Shown here in pieces: positions 18,266 through 27,444 of a stretch of 64,000 bases of DNA; positions within the stretch are counted from its first letter, which is position 1, and each line of letters starts with the position of its first letter. This DNA comes from Natrinema salinisoli (GTDB lineage: Archaea > Halobacteriota > Halobacteria > Halobacteriales > Natrialbaceae): assembly GCF_020405205.1 (NCBI RefSeq), contig NZ_CP084469.1, positions 2,542,001-2,606,000 on the forward strand, read 5' to 3'. The notes under the pieces are model-generated. The model made no database searches. It saw only the letters and a list, made by a program, of their open reading frames with translations, and was not told the origin of the DNA. A program made the position numbers and the translations under genes.

Positions 18266-18511
18266 TTAGCGCTGGACGACGATGTAGTCTTTCACCGCTT
18301 GGACGCGGTTGACGGGAACGAGGAATCGACCGCCGTCGTTGCGGTCGAAATCGACGGCTCGCCGGGACAGTTCCTCGTCGGGTTCGATGACGAGATCGTG
18401 AAGTTTGCCGGATTTCAGATCCATGGTGATGTTGTAGAGCAGTCCGAGCTCGGTGCCGTCGGACCCCATGACGGACTTCCCCGAGAGGTTTTCAGCGAGT
18501 ATATCGCTCAT
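18266..18511 (-). CDS. PRC-barrel domain protein
   Basis: The 81-residue single PRC barrel has SGKSVMGSDGTELGLLYNITMDLKSGKLHDLVIEP as its core (shown in part: GKSVMGSDGTELG, KSGKLHDLVIEP). Archaeal one-domain PRC proteins next to RNA genes have been proposed to act in RNA or ribosome biology, and here the gene leads a two-gene operon with nob1. On the minus strand TTTTTAATACC ends about 25 bases before the ATG, a clear leaderless promoter. Confidence 0.9.
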   Translation of the reverse strand: MSDILAENLSGKSVMGSDGTELGLLYNITMDLKSGKLHDLVIEPDEELSRRAVDFDRNDGGRFLVPVNRVQAVKDYIVVQR

Positions 18512-18791
18512 GCATACCCGTTCTTACTAATCGGTATTAAAAACCACGGGGATCGCGCGCATGCACGGCGGAATCCGGCCGGTATCGACCGGACGGAATG
18601 CCGGCAGTGGTGAAAGGAACGTCACACGAGAGTATTAAATGAACGCACCACCCGCAACAACGTCCGCTCGAGGCGACCGATCCGCCGCCGTCTCGATCGC
18701 CGGCTCCGACTCCGCGTCCGAACGCGGATGACGATGGGTTTAACTACGGCGCTACGGACGATTTAGGTAAGACCTTCTCGGGTGGTTCATC

Positions 18792-20591
18792 ATGTCGGAC
18801 ACGGATACACGCGACCCCACATCCCTCAGAACGCCGATCGTCGCCGTCCTCGGGCACGTCGATCACGGCAAGACAAGTCTCCTCGATAAGATCCGCGGCT
18901 CCGCGGTCATCGAGGGCGAAGCAGGCGCGATCACCCAGCACATCGGCGCGACCGCCGTTCCGCTGGACATCATTTCAACGATCGCGGGCGATCTCGTCGA
19001 CCCGGACGATTTCGACCTCCCCGGCCTCCTCTTTATCGACACACCGGGTCACCACTCCTTTACCACGCTCCGCTCCCGCGGGGGCGCGCTGGCCGATATC
19101 GCCATCCTCGTCGTCGACGTCAACGACGGCTTCCAGCCCCAGACGCTCGAGGCCCTGGACATCCTCCGGCGCTCGGAGACCCCCTTCATCGTCGCCGCGA
19201 ACAAGATCGACACCGTTCCCGGGTGGAACCCCAACGAGGACTCCCCGATCAACGACACCTACGAGTCCCAGTCCGATCGCGTGCGCGAGCGCCTCGACGA
19301 GAGCCTCTACGAGATCATCGGCAACCTCTCCGACGAGGGGTTCTCCGCCGACCTCTACTGGCGGGTCCAGAACTTCCAACGCAACGTCGGCGTCGTCCCC
19401 GTCTCGGCGATGACCGGCGAAGGGGTCCCCGACCTCCTGACCGTCATGATGGGCCTCTCCCAGCGCTACATGAAAGAGGAGATGGAGATCGACGTCGCCG
19501 GCCCCGGCGTCGGGACCGTCCTCGAGGTCAAAGAGGAGAAAGGGTTCGGGACCACGATCGACACGGTACTGTACGACGGGACGATCCGATCGGACGATCG
19601 GATCGTCGTCGGCGGACAGAACGAGCCCATCATCACCGACGTCCGCGCGCTGCTTCAGCCGCGGCCGCTGGCCGAAATCCGAACCGAGAGCCGGTTCGAG
19701 AAAGTCGACGAGGTGTCGGCCGCGACCGGGATCAAGATCGCCGCGCCCGAGCTCGCCGACGCGATGGCCGGCGCGCCGGTCCGGGTCGTTCGCGACCGCG
19801 ACGTCGACGATGTCGTCGAGGAAGTGCAGGCCGAGCTCGCGAGTATCGCCGTCGACACCGCCGAGGAAGGGGTCGTCGTCAAGGCCGACACCCTCGGGAG
19901 CCTCGAGGCGATGGCCGACGCGTTAGACGACGCGGAGGTACCGATCGTCCGCGCGGAAGTCGGCGACGTCGCCCCGCGCGACGTCTCGGTGGCGTCGACC
20001 GCCGAGGACGGGAAGCAGAAGGCTATTCTCGGGTTCAACGTCGACACCCTCGAAGACGCCCACCAGCGCGCGGAGATCGAGGACGTCGAGATCTTCACCG
20101 ACGAGGTCATCTACCAGCTCATCGAGGAGTACGAGGAGTACGTCGAGGGGATCGAGAAGGCCCAGCAGGACACCATCCTCGACAACATCACCCGGCCCGC
20201 CCGGTTCCGGATCCTCCCGGATCACACCTTCCGCCAGAACGACCCCGCGGTCGTCGGTGTCGAAGTCAATTCGGGGACGATCCAGAACAACGCGAACGTC
20301 GTCAAGTTCGAAGGCAACGAGCCCAACCGCGTCGGCCAGGTCAAGGGCATTCAGGAACAGGGCGAGGACGTCGACGAGGCCCGCGCGGGCAACCGCGTCT
20401 CCGTCGCCATCGACGGCCCCACCGTCGGCCGCCAGATCGAGGAGGACGACGAACTCTGGATCGAGATCCCCGAGAAACACGCGAAGATCCTCGAGCAGGA
20501 ACTCGCGAGCGAGATCCCCGGCGACGAACTCGAGGCGCTGAACATGTACCTCGACAAGCAGCGCAGTCGGGACCCCTTCTGGGGGAAGTAA
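18792..20591 (+). CDS. infB: Translation initiation factor IF-2 (aIF5B)
   Basis: The 599-residue GTPase helps join ribosomal subunits and place initiator tRNA. G motifs are GHVDHGKT (21-28), DTPG (83-86) and NKID (137-140), followed by the domain II-IV layout of archaeal aIF5B. The C-terminal domain IV is present (EDDELWIEIPEKHAKILEQ). No intein is seen. A TATA-like GGTTTAAC at 18735-18742 lies about 50 bases upstream, giving a short leader; another AT-rich box (GTATTAAATG) at about 18644 may be a second promoter. Confidence 0.96.
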   Translation: MSDTDTRDPTSLRTPIVAVLGHVDHGKTSLLDKIRGSAVIEGEAGAITQHIGATAVPLDIISTIAGDLVDPDDFDLPGLLFIDTPGHHSFTTLRSRGGALADIAILVVDVNDGFQPQTLEALDILRRSETPFIVAANKIDTVPGWNPNEDSPINDTYESQSDRVRERLDESLYEIIGNLSDEGFSADLYWRVQNFQRNVGVVPVSAMTGEGVPDLLTVMMGLSQRYMKEEMEIDVAGPGVGTVLEVKEEKGFGTTIDTVLYDGTIRSDDRIVVGGQNEPIITDVRALLQPRPLAEIRTESRFEKVDEVSAATGIKIAAPELADAMAGAPVRVVRDRDVDDVVEEVQAELASIAVDTAEEGVVVKADTLGSLEAMADALDDAEVPIVRAEVGDVAPRDVSVASTAEDGKQKAILGFNVDTLEDAHQRAEIEDVEIFTDEVIYQLIEEYEEYVEGIEKAQQDTILDNITRPARFRILPDHTFRQNDPAVVGVEVNSGTIQNNANVVKFEGNEPNRVGQVKGIQEQGEDVDEARAGNRVSVAIDGPTVGRQIEEDDELWIEIPEKHAKILEQELASEIPGDELEALNMYLDKQRSRDPFWGK

Positions 20592-20630
20592 TCGGCGCGT
20601 CGGCGGCGTTTTTCCGGCTGCGAATCGCTC

Positions 20631-21008
20631 TTACTCGTCCGTCCGCTCGAGACGAATCCGCGCTCCGCCCTCGAGATCCGCGAGCGGGTCCGTCTCAGTG
20701 ACCAGCGCGACGACGGTCACGGGTGCGGCGGCGCGGGGCTCGCCGTCCTCGCTGGCCGGCGTTTCGCCCCAGAAGAGACACAGTTTCTCCCCGGCCGGCC
20801 AGTAGGCGATCGCGCCCTCGGGAACGACTTCCCGAGCATTCTCCGGCGGCGCGTCGAGCGCGAGATCGAAGTAGAGTTCGTCGCCCCAGCGGACGGCGTC
20901 GCCCGCCACGGGCAGCGCATCCTCGAGCGCGGCCCGCGTGTCGGGCGCGTCGTCGGTCCAGACGGCCTCGAGGTCGCGCTCTCCCACGGTAACGGATAGG
21001 TCGCTCAT
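20631..21008 (-). CDS. Cyclophilin-like fold protein (TM1367-type)
   Basis: The 125-residue protein contains RWGDELYFDLALDAPPENAREVVPEGAIAYWPAGEKLCLFWG (seen as GDELYFDL, GAIAYWPAGE, CLFWG). This is the pattern of the cyclophilin-like superfamily with a DELYF strand and a 'G.iayWp.G..lcifwG' core. Prolyl isomerase activity is not established for this group. It is convergent with infB. Confidence 0.8.
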   Translation of the reverse strand: MSDLSVTVGERDLEAVWTDDAPDTRAALEDALPVAGDAVRWGDELYFDLALDAPPENAREVVPEGAIAYWPAGEKLCLFWGETPASEDGEPRAAAPVTVVALVTETDPLADLEGGARIRLERTDE

Positions 21009-21063
21009 ACGCGGGGGGGACGAACGGCGGCTACTTTTCGGTGACGACCGAGTCGGCACCGCC

Positions 21064-21984
21064 TCAGTCCGTCGTTTCGATGGGCGACGCCGTGTGCGTC
21101 TCCGCTCGACGTCGAACCCGCTCGAGGGCCGCCGCCACGCCCTCGGGGTCCTCGATTCCGGATCGGTCACAGCGGATGTCGAACAACCGCGACCAGCGAC
21201 CGAACCGACGTCGCTCGAGGACGAGTTCGTCGTCGGTCAGTCGAACGTCGTCGATCGCGTCCCACGGGACGAGCGACTTCCGGTACGATTTGTCGATGAG
21301 GAGGCCGACCTGGTGGGCGCTGATGTCCGGCGGGTTCCACCGGTCGCTCGGGTCGAAATCGTACCAGTCGTCGCCGAAATCGGAGTGTATCGAGAGCAAA
21401 AAGACGGTTCCGTACACCGCCCACAGCAGGCCGAATACGCTCCCGGTCCACGCCATCCCGAGCCCGAGGACGATCGTTGCGATCATGAACACGGTCATTA
21501 CGCGTTCGTTATTCCGGATGCCGGTCTTGTAGCACGTCCAGGTCGCGGCCGGGTCGTCCGCCGTGATCGCATCGAGGTAGCGGTTTTTGGCCATTTGCTC
21601 GAGTCCGAACCCCGAGATGGCGGTCAGGAGGGCGAAGACGATCGTGGCGGTGACGAGTGGGGCAGAGGTATCGATCGAAGGAATAAACAACAGGGCTACG
21701 AACGCCACCGCCGGCGCGTAGCAGGCGAGGCGTCGCCACCTGCTCCGACCGATTCGCTCCGGGAGGCCATACGCGCGTTTCGCGTAAATGTGGCCGACGA
21801 TCGCGACGGCCGTCACCGTACTCGGCAGGACGCCGAGCAGCGTCGCGGTGGACGCGTCGGCGACCACCCCTGCGACCGCTACGATCCCGGTGACGACGAT
21901 CCCGAGATAGAACCCGAAGCCGGCCTGGAAGCCGATATCGGGCTCGCTAATCTCGACGTGGGCGCGTCGGTCGTGCGATGCCAC
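21064..21984 (-). CDS. Seven- to eight-helix membrane protein with C-terminal PH-like domain, unknown
   Basis: The 306-residue protein starts with GTG (V-ASHDRRAHVEIS). Two helix pairs (about residues 22-75 and 88-135) are followed by another pair (about 165-200). A soluble end contains SYRKSLVPWDAIDDVRLTDDELVLERRR, which looks like a bacterial-type PH domain strand pattern. The GTG was chosen because ATTTATTTTATG lies about 30 bases upstream on this strand and no ATG fits. Function unknown. Confidence 0.7.
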   Translation of the reverse strand: MASHDRRAHVEISEPDIGFQAGFGFYLGIVVTGIVAVAGVVADASTATLLGVLPSTVTAVAIVGHIYAKRAYGLPERIGRSRWRRLACYAPAVAFVALLFIPSIDTSAPLVTATIVFALLTAISGFGLEQMAKNRYLDAITADDPAATWTCYKTGIRNNERVMTVFMIATIVLGLGMAWTGSVFGLLWAVYGTVFLLSIHSDFGDDWYDFDPSDRWNPPDISAHQVGLLIDKSYRKSLVPWDAIDDVRLTDDELVLERRRFGRWSRLFDIRCDRSGIEDPEGVAAALERVRRRAETHTASPIETTD

Positions 21985-22119
21985 GGTGTTCGAGACTTCG
22001 GCTTCGTCGCATAAAATAAATCCGGTGTTGTTACTCCGTAAACGGTCACGGGATGCGAGACGGGGGAGCCTGCTGTTTCCCATAGAAGAATTAACACGCT
22101 GCTCGTGGTGGGTTCCGCG

Positions 22120-22470
22120 ATGCTCGTACAGCTCCGGCAGTACAAACACGAGGAGGTAGAGTTCGACGACAACAGGACGACCGGCGAGTCCCAGACCGAG
22201 GACACGGTCAACCCTGATGCGGACGACTACTTCGGCGAAGAGATGGAGGACCTCGACGTCGAGACGTGGGATACCGTCGAGTACGAGGACGATCCGATCC
22301 AGCGTCGGTCCCTCACGATCGACGGGGTCACGGCCGTATCCGTGCCAGAGAACGCCGACGACGGCGACCCGAACCTGCCCGGTCGAACGATCCAGATTCG
22401 AACGGGCGGTGGGATCGAGTCCCTCGAGCAGGCAGAGATCGTCGAAGTACAAGACGAGAACCCGAAGTAG
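22120..22470 (+). CDS. Conserved haloarchaeal acidic protein upstream of pyrG
   Basis: The 116-residue acidic soluble protein begins MLVQLRQYKHEEVEFDDN and ends VEVQDENPK. About a third of its residues are Asp or Glu, and it has no Cys or membrane segment. A GTG at 22105 is an alternative start, but AATTAAC at about 22089-22095 fits a leaderless start at the ATG. It precedes pyrG on the same strand by 140 bases. Function unknown. Confidence 0.72.
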   Translation: MLVQLRQYKHEEVEFDDNRTTGESQTEDTVNPDADDYFGEEMEDLDVETWDTVEYEDDPIQRRSLTIDGVTAVSVPENADDGDPNLPGRTIQIRTGGGIESLEQAEIVEVQDENPK

Positions 22471-22610
22471 GGTTGCCATCTCGTTTTTGGACGGACGTGG
22501 ATCCGTCGAGACGGACACCGAGTGGCCGCCGTCCCGATCGGGAATGACAACCGCTGTCGGTGGCAATGCGGTCCCGAAATCGTTTTCAAGCGGTCGCGCG
22601 CACACTCGGT

Positions 22611-24290
22611 ATGCCGACGGAATCGGACACTCATTATGACCCCTCGCTGGGGAACAAGTTCATCTTCGTCACCGGCGGCGTCATGTCGGGGCTCGGCAAG
22701 GGGATCACGGCCGCGAGCACCGGCCGGCTCCTCAAAAACGCCGGGTTCGACGTCACCGCGGTGAAGATCGATCCGTACCTGAACGTCGACGCGGGGACGA
22801 TGAACCCCTATCAGCACGGGGAAGTCTACGTCCTCGAGGACGGCGGCGAGGTCGACCTCGATCTCGGGAACTACGAACGGTTCCTCGACATCGACATGAC
22901 CTCGGACCACAACATCACGACGGGCAAGACCTACCAGCACGTCATCGAGAAGGAGCGGGCCGGCGACTACCTGGGCAAGACGGTCCAGATCATTCCTCAC
23001 ATTACCGACGACATCAAGCGTCGGATCCGCGAGGCCGCGGAGGGAACCGACGTCTGTATCATCGAAGTCGGCGGCACCGTCGGTGACATCGAGGGAATGC
23101 CCTACCTCGAGGCCCTGCGCCAGTTCGCCCACGAGGAACCCGAGGAGAACGTACTCTTCACGCACGTCACCCTCGTTCCGTACTCGAAGAACGGCGAGCA
23201 GAAGACCAAACCGACCCAGCACTCGGTCAAGGAGGTCCGCTCGATCGGCCTCCAGCCCGACGTGATCGTCGGCCGCTGTGAGGACCGACTCGACCCGAAG
23301 ACCAAGGAGAAGATCGCGCTGTTCTGTGACATTCCCACGGAAGCGGTGTTCTCCAACCCCGACGTCGAGGACGTCTATCACGTCCCGCTGATGGTCGAGG
23401 ACGAGGGGCTCGACCAGTACGTCCTCGAGCACTTCGGCCTCGACGACGAGGCGCTCCCCGAGGGCCAGCGAACGAACGAGTGGCGCGACATCGTCACCAC
23501 CGAGAAGACCGGCGAGATCGACATCGCGCTGGTCGGCAAGTACGACCTCGAGGACGCGTACATGTCGATTCACGAGTCGCTGAAACACGCCGGCTTCGAG
23601 GTCGGCAGCGACGTCAACGTCCACTGGGTTGCGGCCGACGAATTGAGCGAGGGCCACGACGGCCAACTCGAGGACGTGGACGGAATCATCGTCCCCGGCG
23701 GCTTCGGCATGCGCGGCTCGGAGGGCAAGATCGAGGCCGTCCGCTACGCCCGCGAGAACGACGTCCCCTTCCTCGGGCTCTGTCTGGGCTTCCAGATGGC
23801 CGTCGTCGAGTACGCGCGGAACGTGCTGGGCCTCGAGGGCGCTCACTCCGCGGAGATGGAGGAGGACACGCCACACCCCGTCATCGACATCCTGCCCGAA
23901 CAGTACGAGGTCGAGGACATGGGCGGGACGATGCGGCTGGGCGAACACACGACCGTAATCGAGCCAGAGACGTTGGCCTACGAGCTCTACGGCGACACCT
24001 CGTGCTCGGAACGGCACCGCCACCGATACGAGGTCAACCCCGAATACTTCGACGCCTTCGAGGACGAACCGCTCGTCTTCTCCGGCACTGCGGGCAACCG
24101 GATGGAGATCCTCGAACTCGAGGACCACCCGTTCTTCTTCGGGACGCAGTTCCACCCCGAGTACACGTCCCGACCCGGGCAACCGAGCCCGCCGTTCCTC
24201 GGGCTCGTCGAGGCCGTCCTCGAGCAGGCCGCCGATGAGGACGAGGCCGCGGACGCAGACGCCGACGCAGAAACGGAGGTAACCCACTGA
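22611..24290 (+). CDS. pyrG: CTP synthase (glutamine-hydrolysing)
   Basis: The 559-residue enzyme makes CTP from UTP, ATP and glutamine. The N-terminal synthase domain has the P-loop [10 protein letters not shown] (22-31). The C-terminal class I amidotransferase has C391 in GLCLGF and the HPE pair in QFHPEYTS near residue 515. The last 25 residues are an acidic Ala/Asp/Glu tail that the bacterial enzyme lacks. The TGA overlaps the ATG of guaAB by one base (TGATG), starting a three-gene coupled chain. Confidence 0.97.
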   Translation: MPTESDTHYDPSLGNKFIFVTGGVMSGLGKGITAASTGRLLKNAGFDVTAVKIDPYLNVDAGTMNPYQHGEVYVLEDGGEVDLDLGNYERFLDIDMTSDHNITTGKTYQHVIEKERAGDYLGKTVQIIPHITDDIKRRIREAAEGTDVCIIEVGGTVGDIEGMPYLEALRQFAHEEPEENVLFTHVTLVPYSKNGEQKTKPTQHSVKEVRSIGLQPDVIVGRCEDRLDPKTKEKIALFCDIPTEAVFSNPDVEDVYHVPLMVEDEGLDQYVLEHFGLDDEALPEGQRTNEWRDIVTTEKTGEIDIALVGKYDLEDAYMSIHESLKHAGFEVGSDVNVHWVAADELSEGHDGQLEDVDGIIVPGGFGMRGSEGKIEAVRYARENDVPFLGLCLGFQMAVVEYARNVLGLEGAHSAEMEEDTPHPVIDILPEQYEVEDMGGTMRLGEHTTVIEPETLAYELYGDTSCSERHRHRYEVNPEYFDAFEDEPLVFSGTAGNRMEILELEDHPFFFGTQFHPEYTSRPGQPSPPFLGLVEAVLEQAADEDEAADADADAETEVTH

Positions 24291-25207
24291 TGGTAGACAC
24301 CGAGACGTTCGTTCCGGACGCAGTTGCAGAGATCAGCGACGAAATCGGCGACGCGAACGCCGTCATCGCCCTGTCGGGCGGCGTCGACTCCTCGGTCGCC
24401 GCCGCCCTGGCCTACGAGGCCATCGGCGACCGACTCACGCCCGTCTACGTCGACACCGGGTTGATGCGGAAGGGCGAGACCGACCAGATTCGCGAAACCT
24501 TCGACTACATGGAGTCGCTGCGGATCGTCGACGCGAAAGACCGCTTCCTCGAGGCGCTGGGCGGAACCACCGACCCCGAAGAGAAACGCGAGATTATCGG
24601 CGAGCAGTTCATTCGGGAGTTCGAGCGCGAGGCCAAAGACGCGGACGCGGACTACCTCGTCCAGGGGACGATCTACCCCGACCGCATCGAGAGCGAGGGC
24701 GGGATCAAGTCCCACCACAACGTCGGCGGCCTCCCCGACGTCGTCGACTTCGAGGGCATCGTCGAACCCGTTCGCGACCTCTACAAGGACGAGGTCCGCG
24801 AGGTCGCACGCCACCTCGGACTCGACGAACTCGTCGCCGAGCGGATGCCGTTCCCCGGCCCCGGACTGGCCGTGCGGATCATCGGCGAGATCACCGCAGA
24901 GAAACTCGAGGTCGCTCGCGAGGCCAACCACGTCGTCGAGGAGGAACTCGAGGAGTACGAGCCCTGGCAGGCGCTCGCGGCCGTCATCGGCAAGGCGACG
25001 GGCGTGAAAGGCGATAACCGCGTCCACGGCTGGGTCGTCTCCGTGCGCTCGGTCGAATCGCGGGACGGCATGACCGCCCGCGCCCAGGAGATCGACTGGG
25101 ACACCCTCCAGCGCATCCAGTCCCGAATCACGGGCTCCCACGAGAACGTCGCCCGCGTCGTCTACGACGTGACCCACAAACCGCCCGCGACCATCGAGTA
25201 CGAATGA
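24290..25207 (+). CDS. guaAB: GMP synthase, ATP-pyrophosphatase subunit B
   Basis: The 305-residue synthetase half of the two-subunit archaeal GMP synthase converts XMP to GMP using ammonia from a separate glutaminase subunit. It has the PP-loop SGGVDSS (29-35), the [11 protein letters not shown] segment and the C-terminal dimerisation part ([16 protein letters not shown]). The glutaminase gene (subunit A) is not in this window. Stop overlaps the next start (ATGA). Confidence 0.95.
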   Translation: MVDTETFVPDAVAEISDEIGDANAVIALSGGVDSSVAAALAYEAIGDRLTPVYVDTGLMRKGETDQIRETFDYMESLRIVDAKDRFLEALGGTTDPEEKREIIGEQFIREFEREAKDADADYLVQGTIYPDRIESEGGIKSHHNVGGLPDVVDFEGIVEPVRDLYKDEVREVARHLGLDELVAERMPFPGPGLAVRIIGEITAEKLEVAREANHVVEEELEEYEPWQALAAVIGKATGVKGDNRVHGWVVSVRSVESRDGMTARAQEIDWDTLQRIQSRITGSHENVARVVYDVTHKPPATIEYE

Positions 25208-25536
25208 GCCCGAGCACGACCGCAGTCGTCGCCGGGCCCGACGAGGACGGCATCGGGGTCGCGCTCGAGGACGAGGGCGTCGAGGTGAGCCGGATCGACG
25301 GCGTCATCTCCCGCCCGCAACTCGAGGAGGCGGGGGTCGTCGAGGCGGACCTGTACGTCCTGACCGACGTCGGGCAGGCGACGACGATTCCGATCGTCTG
25401 CGACCTGAACGAGGACGTGCGGACCGTCGTCTACGCCCGCCGGACCGTCCCCGAGTTCGTCAAAGGGCAACTGGATATCGCGATCGATCCGCAGTTGATG
25501 GACGCGACCGTCGTCGCCGACGAACTCGTCGACTGA
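25204..25536 (+). CDS. Small acidic protein coupled to GMP synthase (DUF7126-like)
   Basis: The 110-residue protein [28 protein letters not shown]... has alternating strand-helix pattern and resembles a small Rossmann-type alpha/beta fold ([36 protein letters not shown]). I recall the family as DUF7126, sometimes annotated 'CTP synthetase'-associated. Its start overlaps guaAB by four bases, so it is the third member of a pyrimidine/purine nucleotide operon. The link suggests a nucleotide-sensing or partner role, which is inference. Confidence 0.75.
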   Translation: MSPSTTAVVAGPDEDGIGVALEDEGVEVSRIDGVISRPQLEEAGVVEADLYVLTDVGQATTIPIVCDLNEDVRTVVYARRTVPEFVKGQLDIAIDPQLMDATVVADELVD

Positions 25537-26006
25537 CGGACCCGGCCCGTGGACGGGACAGCAGTGACCCGAGTCCCCGGCCGGCGTCTCCGCCCCGATT
25601 CTGATTTCGAGCACCATACGCCGAGTATAAACGTTCTCGAGCGGTTTTTCGGCCGAATAAAATCGGATTGAATTCGGTGGAATTCGGCGTAAGGCACGTA
25701 TACCATCACCCGCGTTCAAGTGGGATCGGCGGGTACTGGATACTGGAGGTCGGCGGGCAGACCCCACCAACGGCATCCACCACCACCTGCTCCCGCGACT
25801 TCCAGCAACCCACCACAGCACCCTTCCCCACCACTGCCAACCGATTTGCCTTGACGCGGGCGTTCCCACCCGCTCGCGTCGCACCCTGCAATCTGGCATT
25901 CGGCACGCGGCGGAACCCGCCGCGTGCCGGGGATGGACCCCTTCTGTCGAGCGCTCCCGCATCGCGAGTTCGACCGCTGACACTGTGAGTCGCGAGCGGA
26001 CCGCAG
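25537..26006. other. 470-base intergenic region with a C-rich element and a strong hairpin
   Basis: No convincing gene. The left part is AT-richer with a TATA-like GAGTATAAACG (about 25622-25632) and two near-repeats of GAATTCGG. From about 25745 to 25855 the plus strand is rich in C and A and poor in G (many CCACC and CCCACC runs), so the minus strand has many GGTGG and GGG runs. It ends in a 13-bp perfect hairpin. Frames run through it on both strands but have unlike codon use. Confidence 0.6.
25901..25929. terminator. 13-bp perfect hairpin with 3-base loop
   Basis: CGGCACGCGGCGG (25901-25913), loop AAC, then the exact complement (25917-25929). It is very stable in either strand. No T-tract follows on either strand, so it may be an RNA structural end rather than a simple terminator. 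It lies between the end of the C-rich element and the converging folate gene. Confidence 0.6.
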
Positions 26007-26753
26007 CTATCGGTCTCGAAGCGCCCGGAGTACTGGAATCTCCTCGAGTCGCTCGGCCGTGAGCAGGCTCCAGTCGATCCCGGACGGCTGGTCGCTGTCG
26101 TCGTGTCGTCTCACCCGCTCGGGCGTGACGACGAGATCCATCGCGACGTCGTGGCGTCCGATCGCGACCGGCTCGTCGATCAGCTGGCGCTCGTGAATCG
26201 TCGTCGCGACCGGCGTCGAGTCGTCGACGAGTCCGAGTTCCCTGAGCACGGCGTACTCGAGGTCGCTGTACCCCTCCCCCTTGCCGATCCGACCGCCGTC
26301 GTCGGTGATCGCGACGCTGCCGGAGACGATCAGGTCGACGCGGTCGATCTCGTCCGGTCCGACCTGTTCGCCGTGTTTCGACGAGCCGGAAACCGTGGTC
26401 GCCGCGTCGTAGTCCTCGAGCTCGTCGGGATCGAGCTTCAGGAAGCACTCCTCGTCTCGCAGTCGCGGCACGGCCATGTAGACCGTCTTTCCCTCGCGGA
26501 GCGCTCGCCGCCGAACGGGGAGCTGTGGCGCGTCGGGATTGGCTTTGATCGTCGTCGCCGCCTCCCACTCGGGTTGCTCGGCCAATCGGTCGGCGGCCTC
26601 GCTCGCGCCGGCGAAGTTCGGAATTCGGCCGTGGGGCGGAAACGGAAACCGGGCGACGCCGCTCTCCTCGAGGTCGTCCCAGACGCACTCGCGGATCGCC
26701 TCCTTGTCGACGTCGCCCCCGTCACCACCGTCAGAAGTGTCCACGTCAATCAC
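26007..26753 (-). CDS. 5-formyltetrahydrofolate cyclo-ligase family protein
   Basis: The 248-residue protein has the signature GGRIGKGEGYSDLEYAVLRELG, matching the family motif GxGxGYxD near the C-terminal third. The N-terminal helical part has the phosphate/substrate region (FPFPPHGRIPNFAGA). Enzymes of this type recycle 5-formyl-THF with ATP; related proteins act in other folate steps, so the exact reaction is uncertain. A GTG start at 26753 overlaps the moaB stop by eight bases (GTGATTGA); nearby starts at 26768 and 26744 are possible. Confidence 0.85.
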   Translation of the reverse strand: MIDVDTSDGGDGGDVDKEAIRECVWDDLEESGVARFPFPPHGRIPNFAGASEAADRLAEQPEWEAATTIKANPDAPQLPVRRRALREGKTVYMAVPRLRDEECFLKLDPDELEDYDAATTVSGSSKHGEQVGPDEIDRVDLIVSGSVAITDDGGRIGKGEGYSDLEYAVLRELGLVDDSTPVATTIHERQLIDEPVAIGRHDVAMDLVVTPERVRRHDDSDQPSGIDWSLLTAERLEEIPVLRALRDR

Positions 26754-27342
26754 CCCCGTCGACCGCATCGGCCTCTGCCGGCTTCTCCGCCTCGGTGTCG
26801 GGATCCTCTTCTCCCTCGGCGTCGGGGTCGTCCTCCCTCGCCTGCTCGGCGATCCGGGACGCTTCCGAGAGGACGATCTCCTCGAGCGCGAGCCGAACGG
26901 CACCGGCGTCGCCCGGAAGACAGAACACGACCGTTCCCTCGGCGATCCCGGCGAACGTCCGTGCGGTGATGGCTTCCGTCCCGACGCGCTCGTAGGCCAA
27001 CACGGTGAACAGTTCGCTGAAGGTGTCCAGCGTCTTCTCCACGAGCGGCTCGACCGCCTCGACCGTGATATCGGTCGGTTCGACGCCCGTCGCACCGGCG
27101 GTGATTACGACGTCGACGTCCCCGCGATCGATCAGTCGCGAGACGATCGACTGGACCGTGTCGTGATCCGGGCCCACGTGTTCTCGCACCGTGATCTCGT
27201 GGCCGCCGTTCTCGAGGATGTCGCCGATTATCGTTCCGGACTCGTCGCTCTCGAGGCTTCGATCCGAGGCGATCGTGACGACTCCGGTACAGAGCGTCTC
27301 GTCGGCGCGGTCGGCACTGTCGTCCGCGTCCGGTTCGTCCAT
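26746..27342 (-). CDS. moaB: MoaB/Mog-type molybdopterin-binding protein
   Basis: The 198-residue protein has the MoCF-biosynthesis fold: VVTIASDRS at the first strand, VVITAGATGVEPTDIT (a variant of the GGTGxxxRD motif with Thr for the usual Arg) and VFCLPGDAGAVRLAL. It should bind or adenylate molybdopterin before metal insertion. The last 40 residues are an acidic Glu/Asp/Ala tail. TATA-like TACTTTATT about 28 bases upstream supports the ATG. It overlaps the downstream folate gene. Confidence 0.9.
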   Translation of the reverse strand: MDEPDADDSADRADETLCTGVVTIASDRSLESDESGTIIGDILENGGHEITVREHVGPDHDTVQSIVSRLIDRGDVDVVITAGATGVEPTDITVEAVEPLVEKTLDTFSELFTVLAYERVGTEAITARTFAGIAEGTVVFCLPGDAGAVRLALEEIVLSEASRIAEQAREDDPDAEGEEDPDTEAEKPAEADAVDGGD

Positions 27343-27444
27343 ACCCCGTCTTCGGGGGCGGGCGAATAAAGTACTGGTCGAAGATGGGGCACAGCGCGGC
27401 GGGTTGCCTAACTGTTATCCGGGCGGTTTCCGTTGCCTGTGTGT

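Noticed and set aside
22227-24287. 686-codon frame antisense to pyrG
   Set aside because: Antisense shadow of a certain gene; no recognisable motif and no promoter.
25668-25988. 106-codon plus-strand frame in the C-rich element, and the minus 66-codon frame
   Set aside because: Pro/Thr/Ser-rich translation follows the strand-asymmetric DNA; starts are weak. Kept as an element, not a gene.
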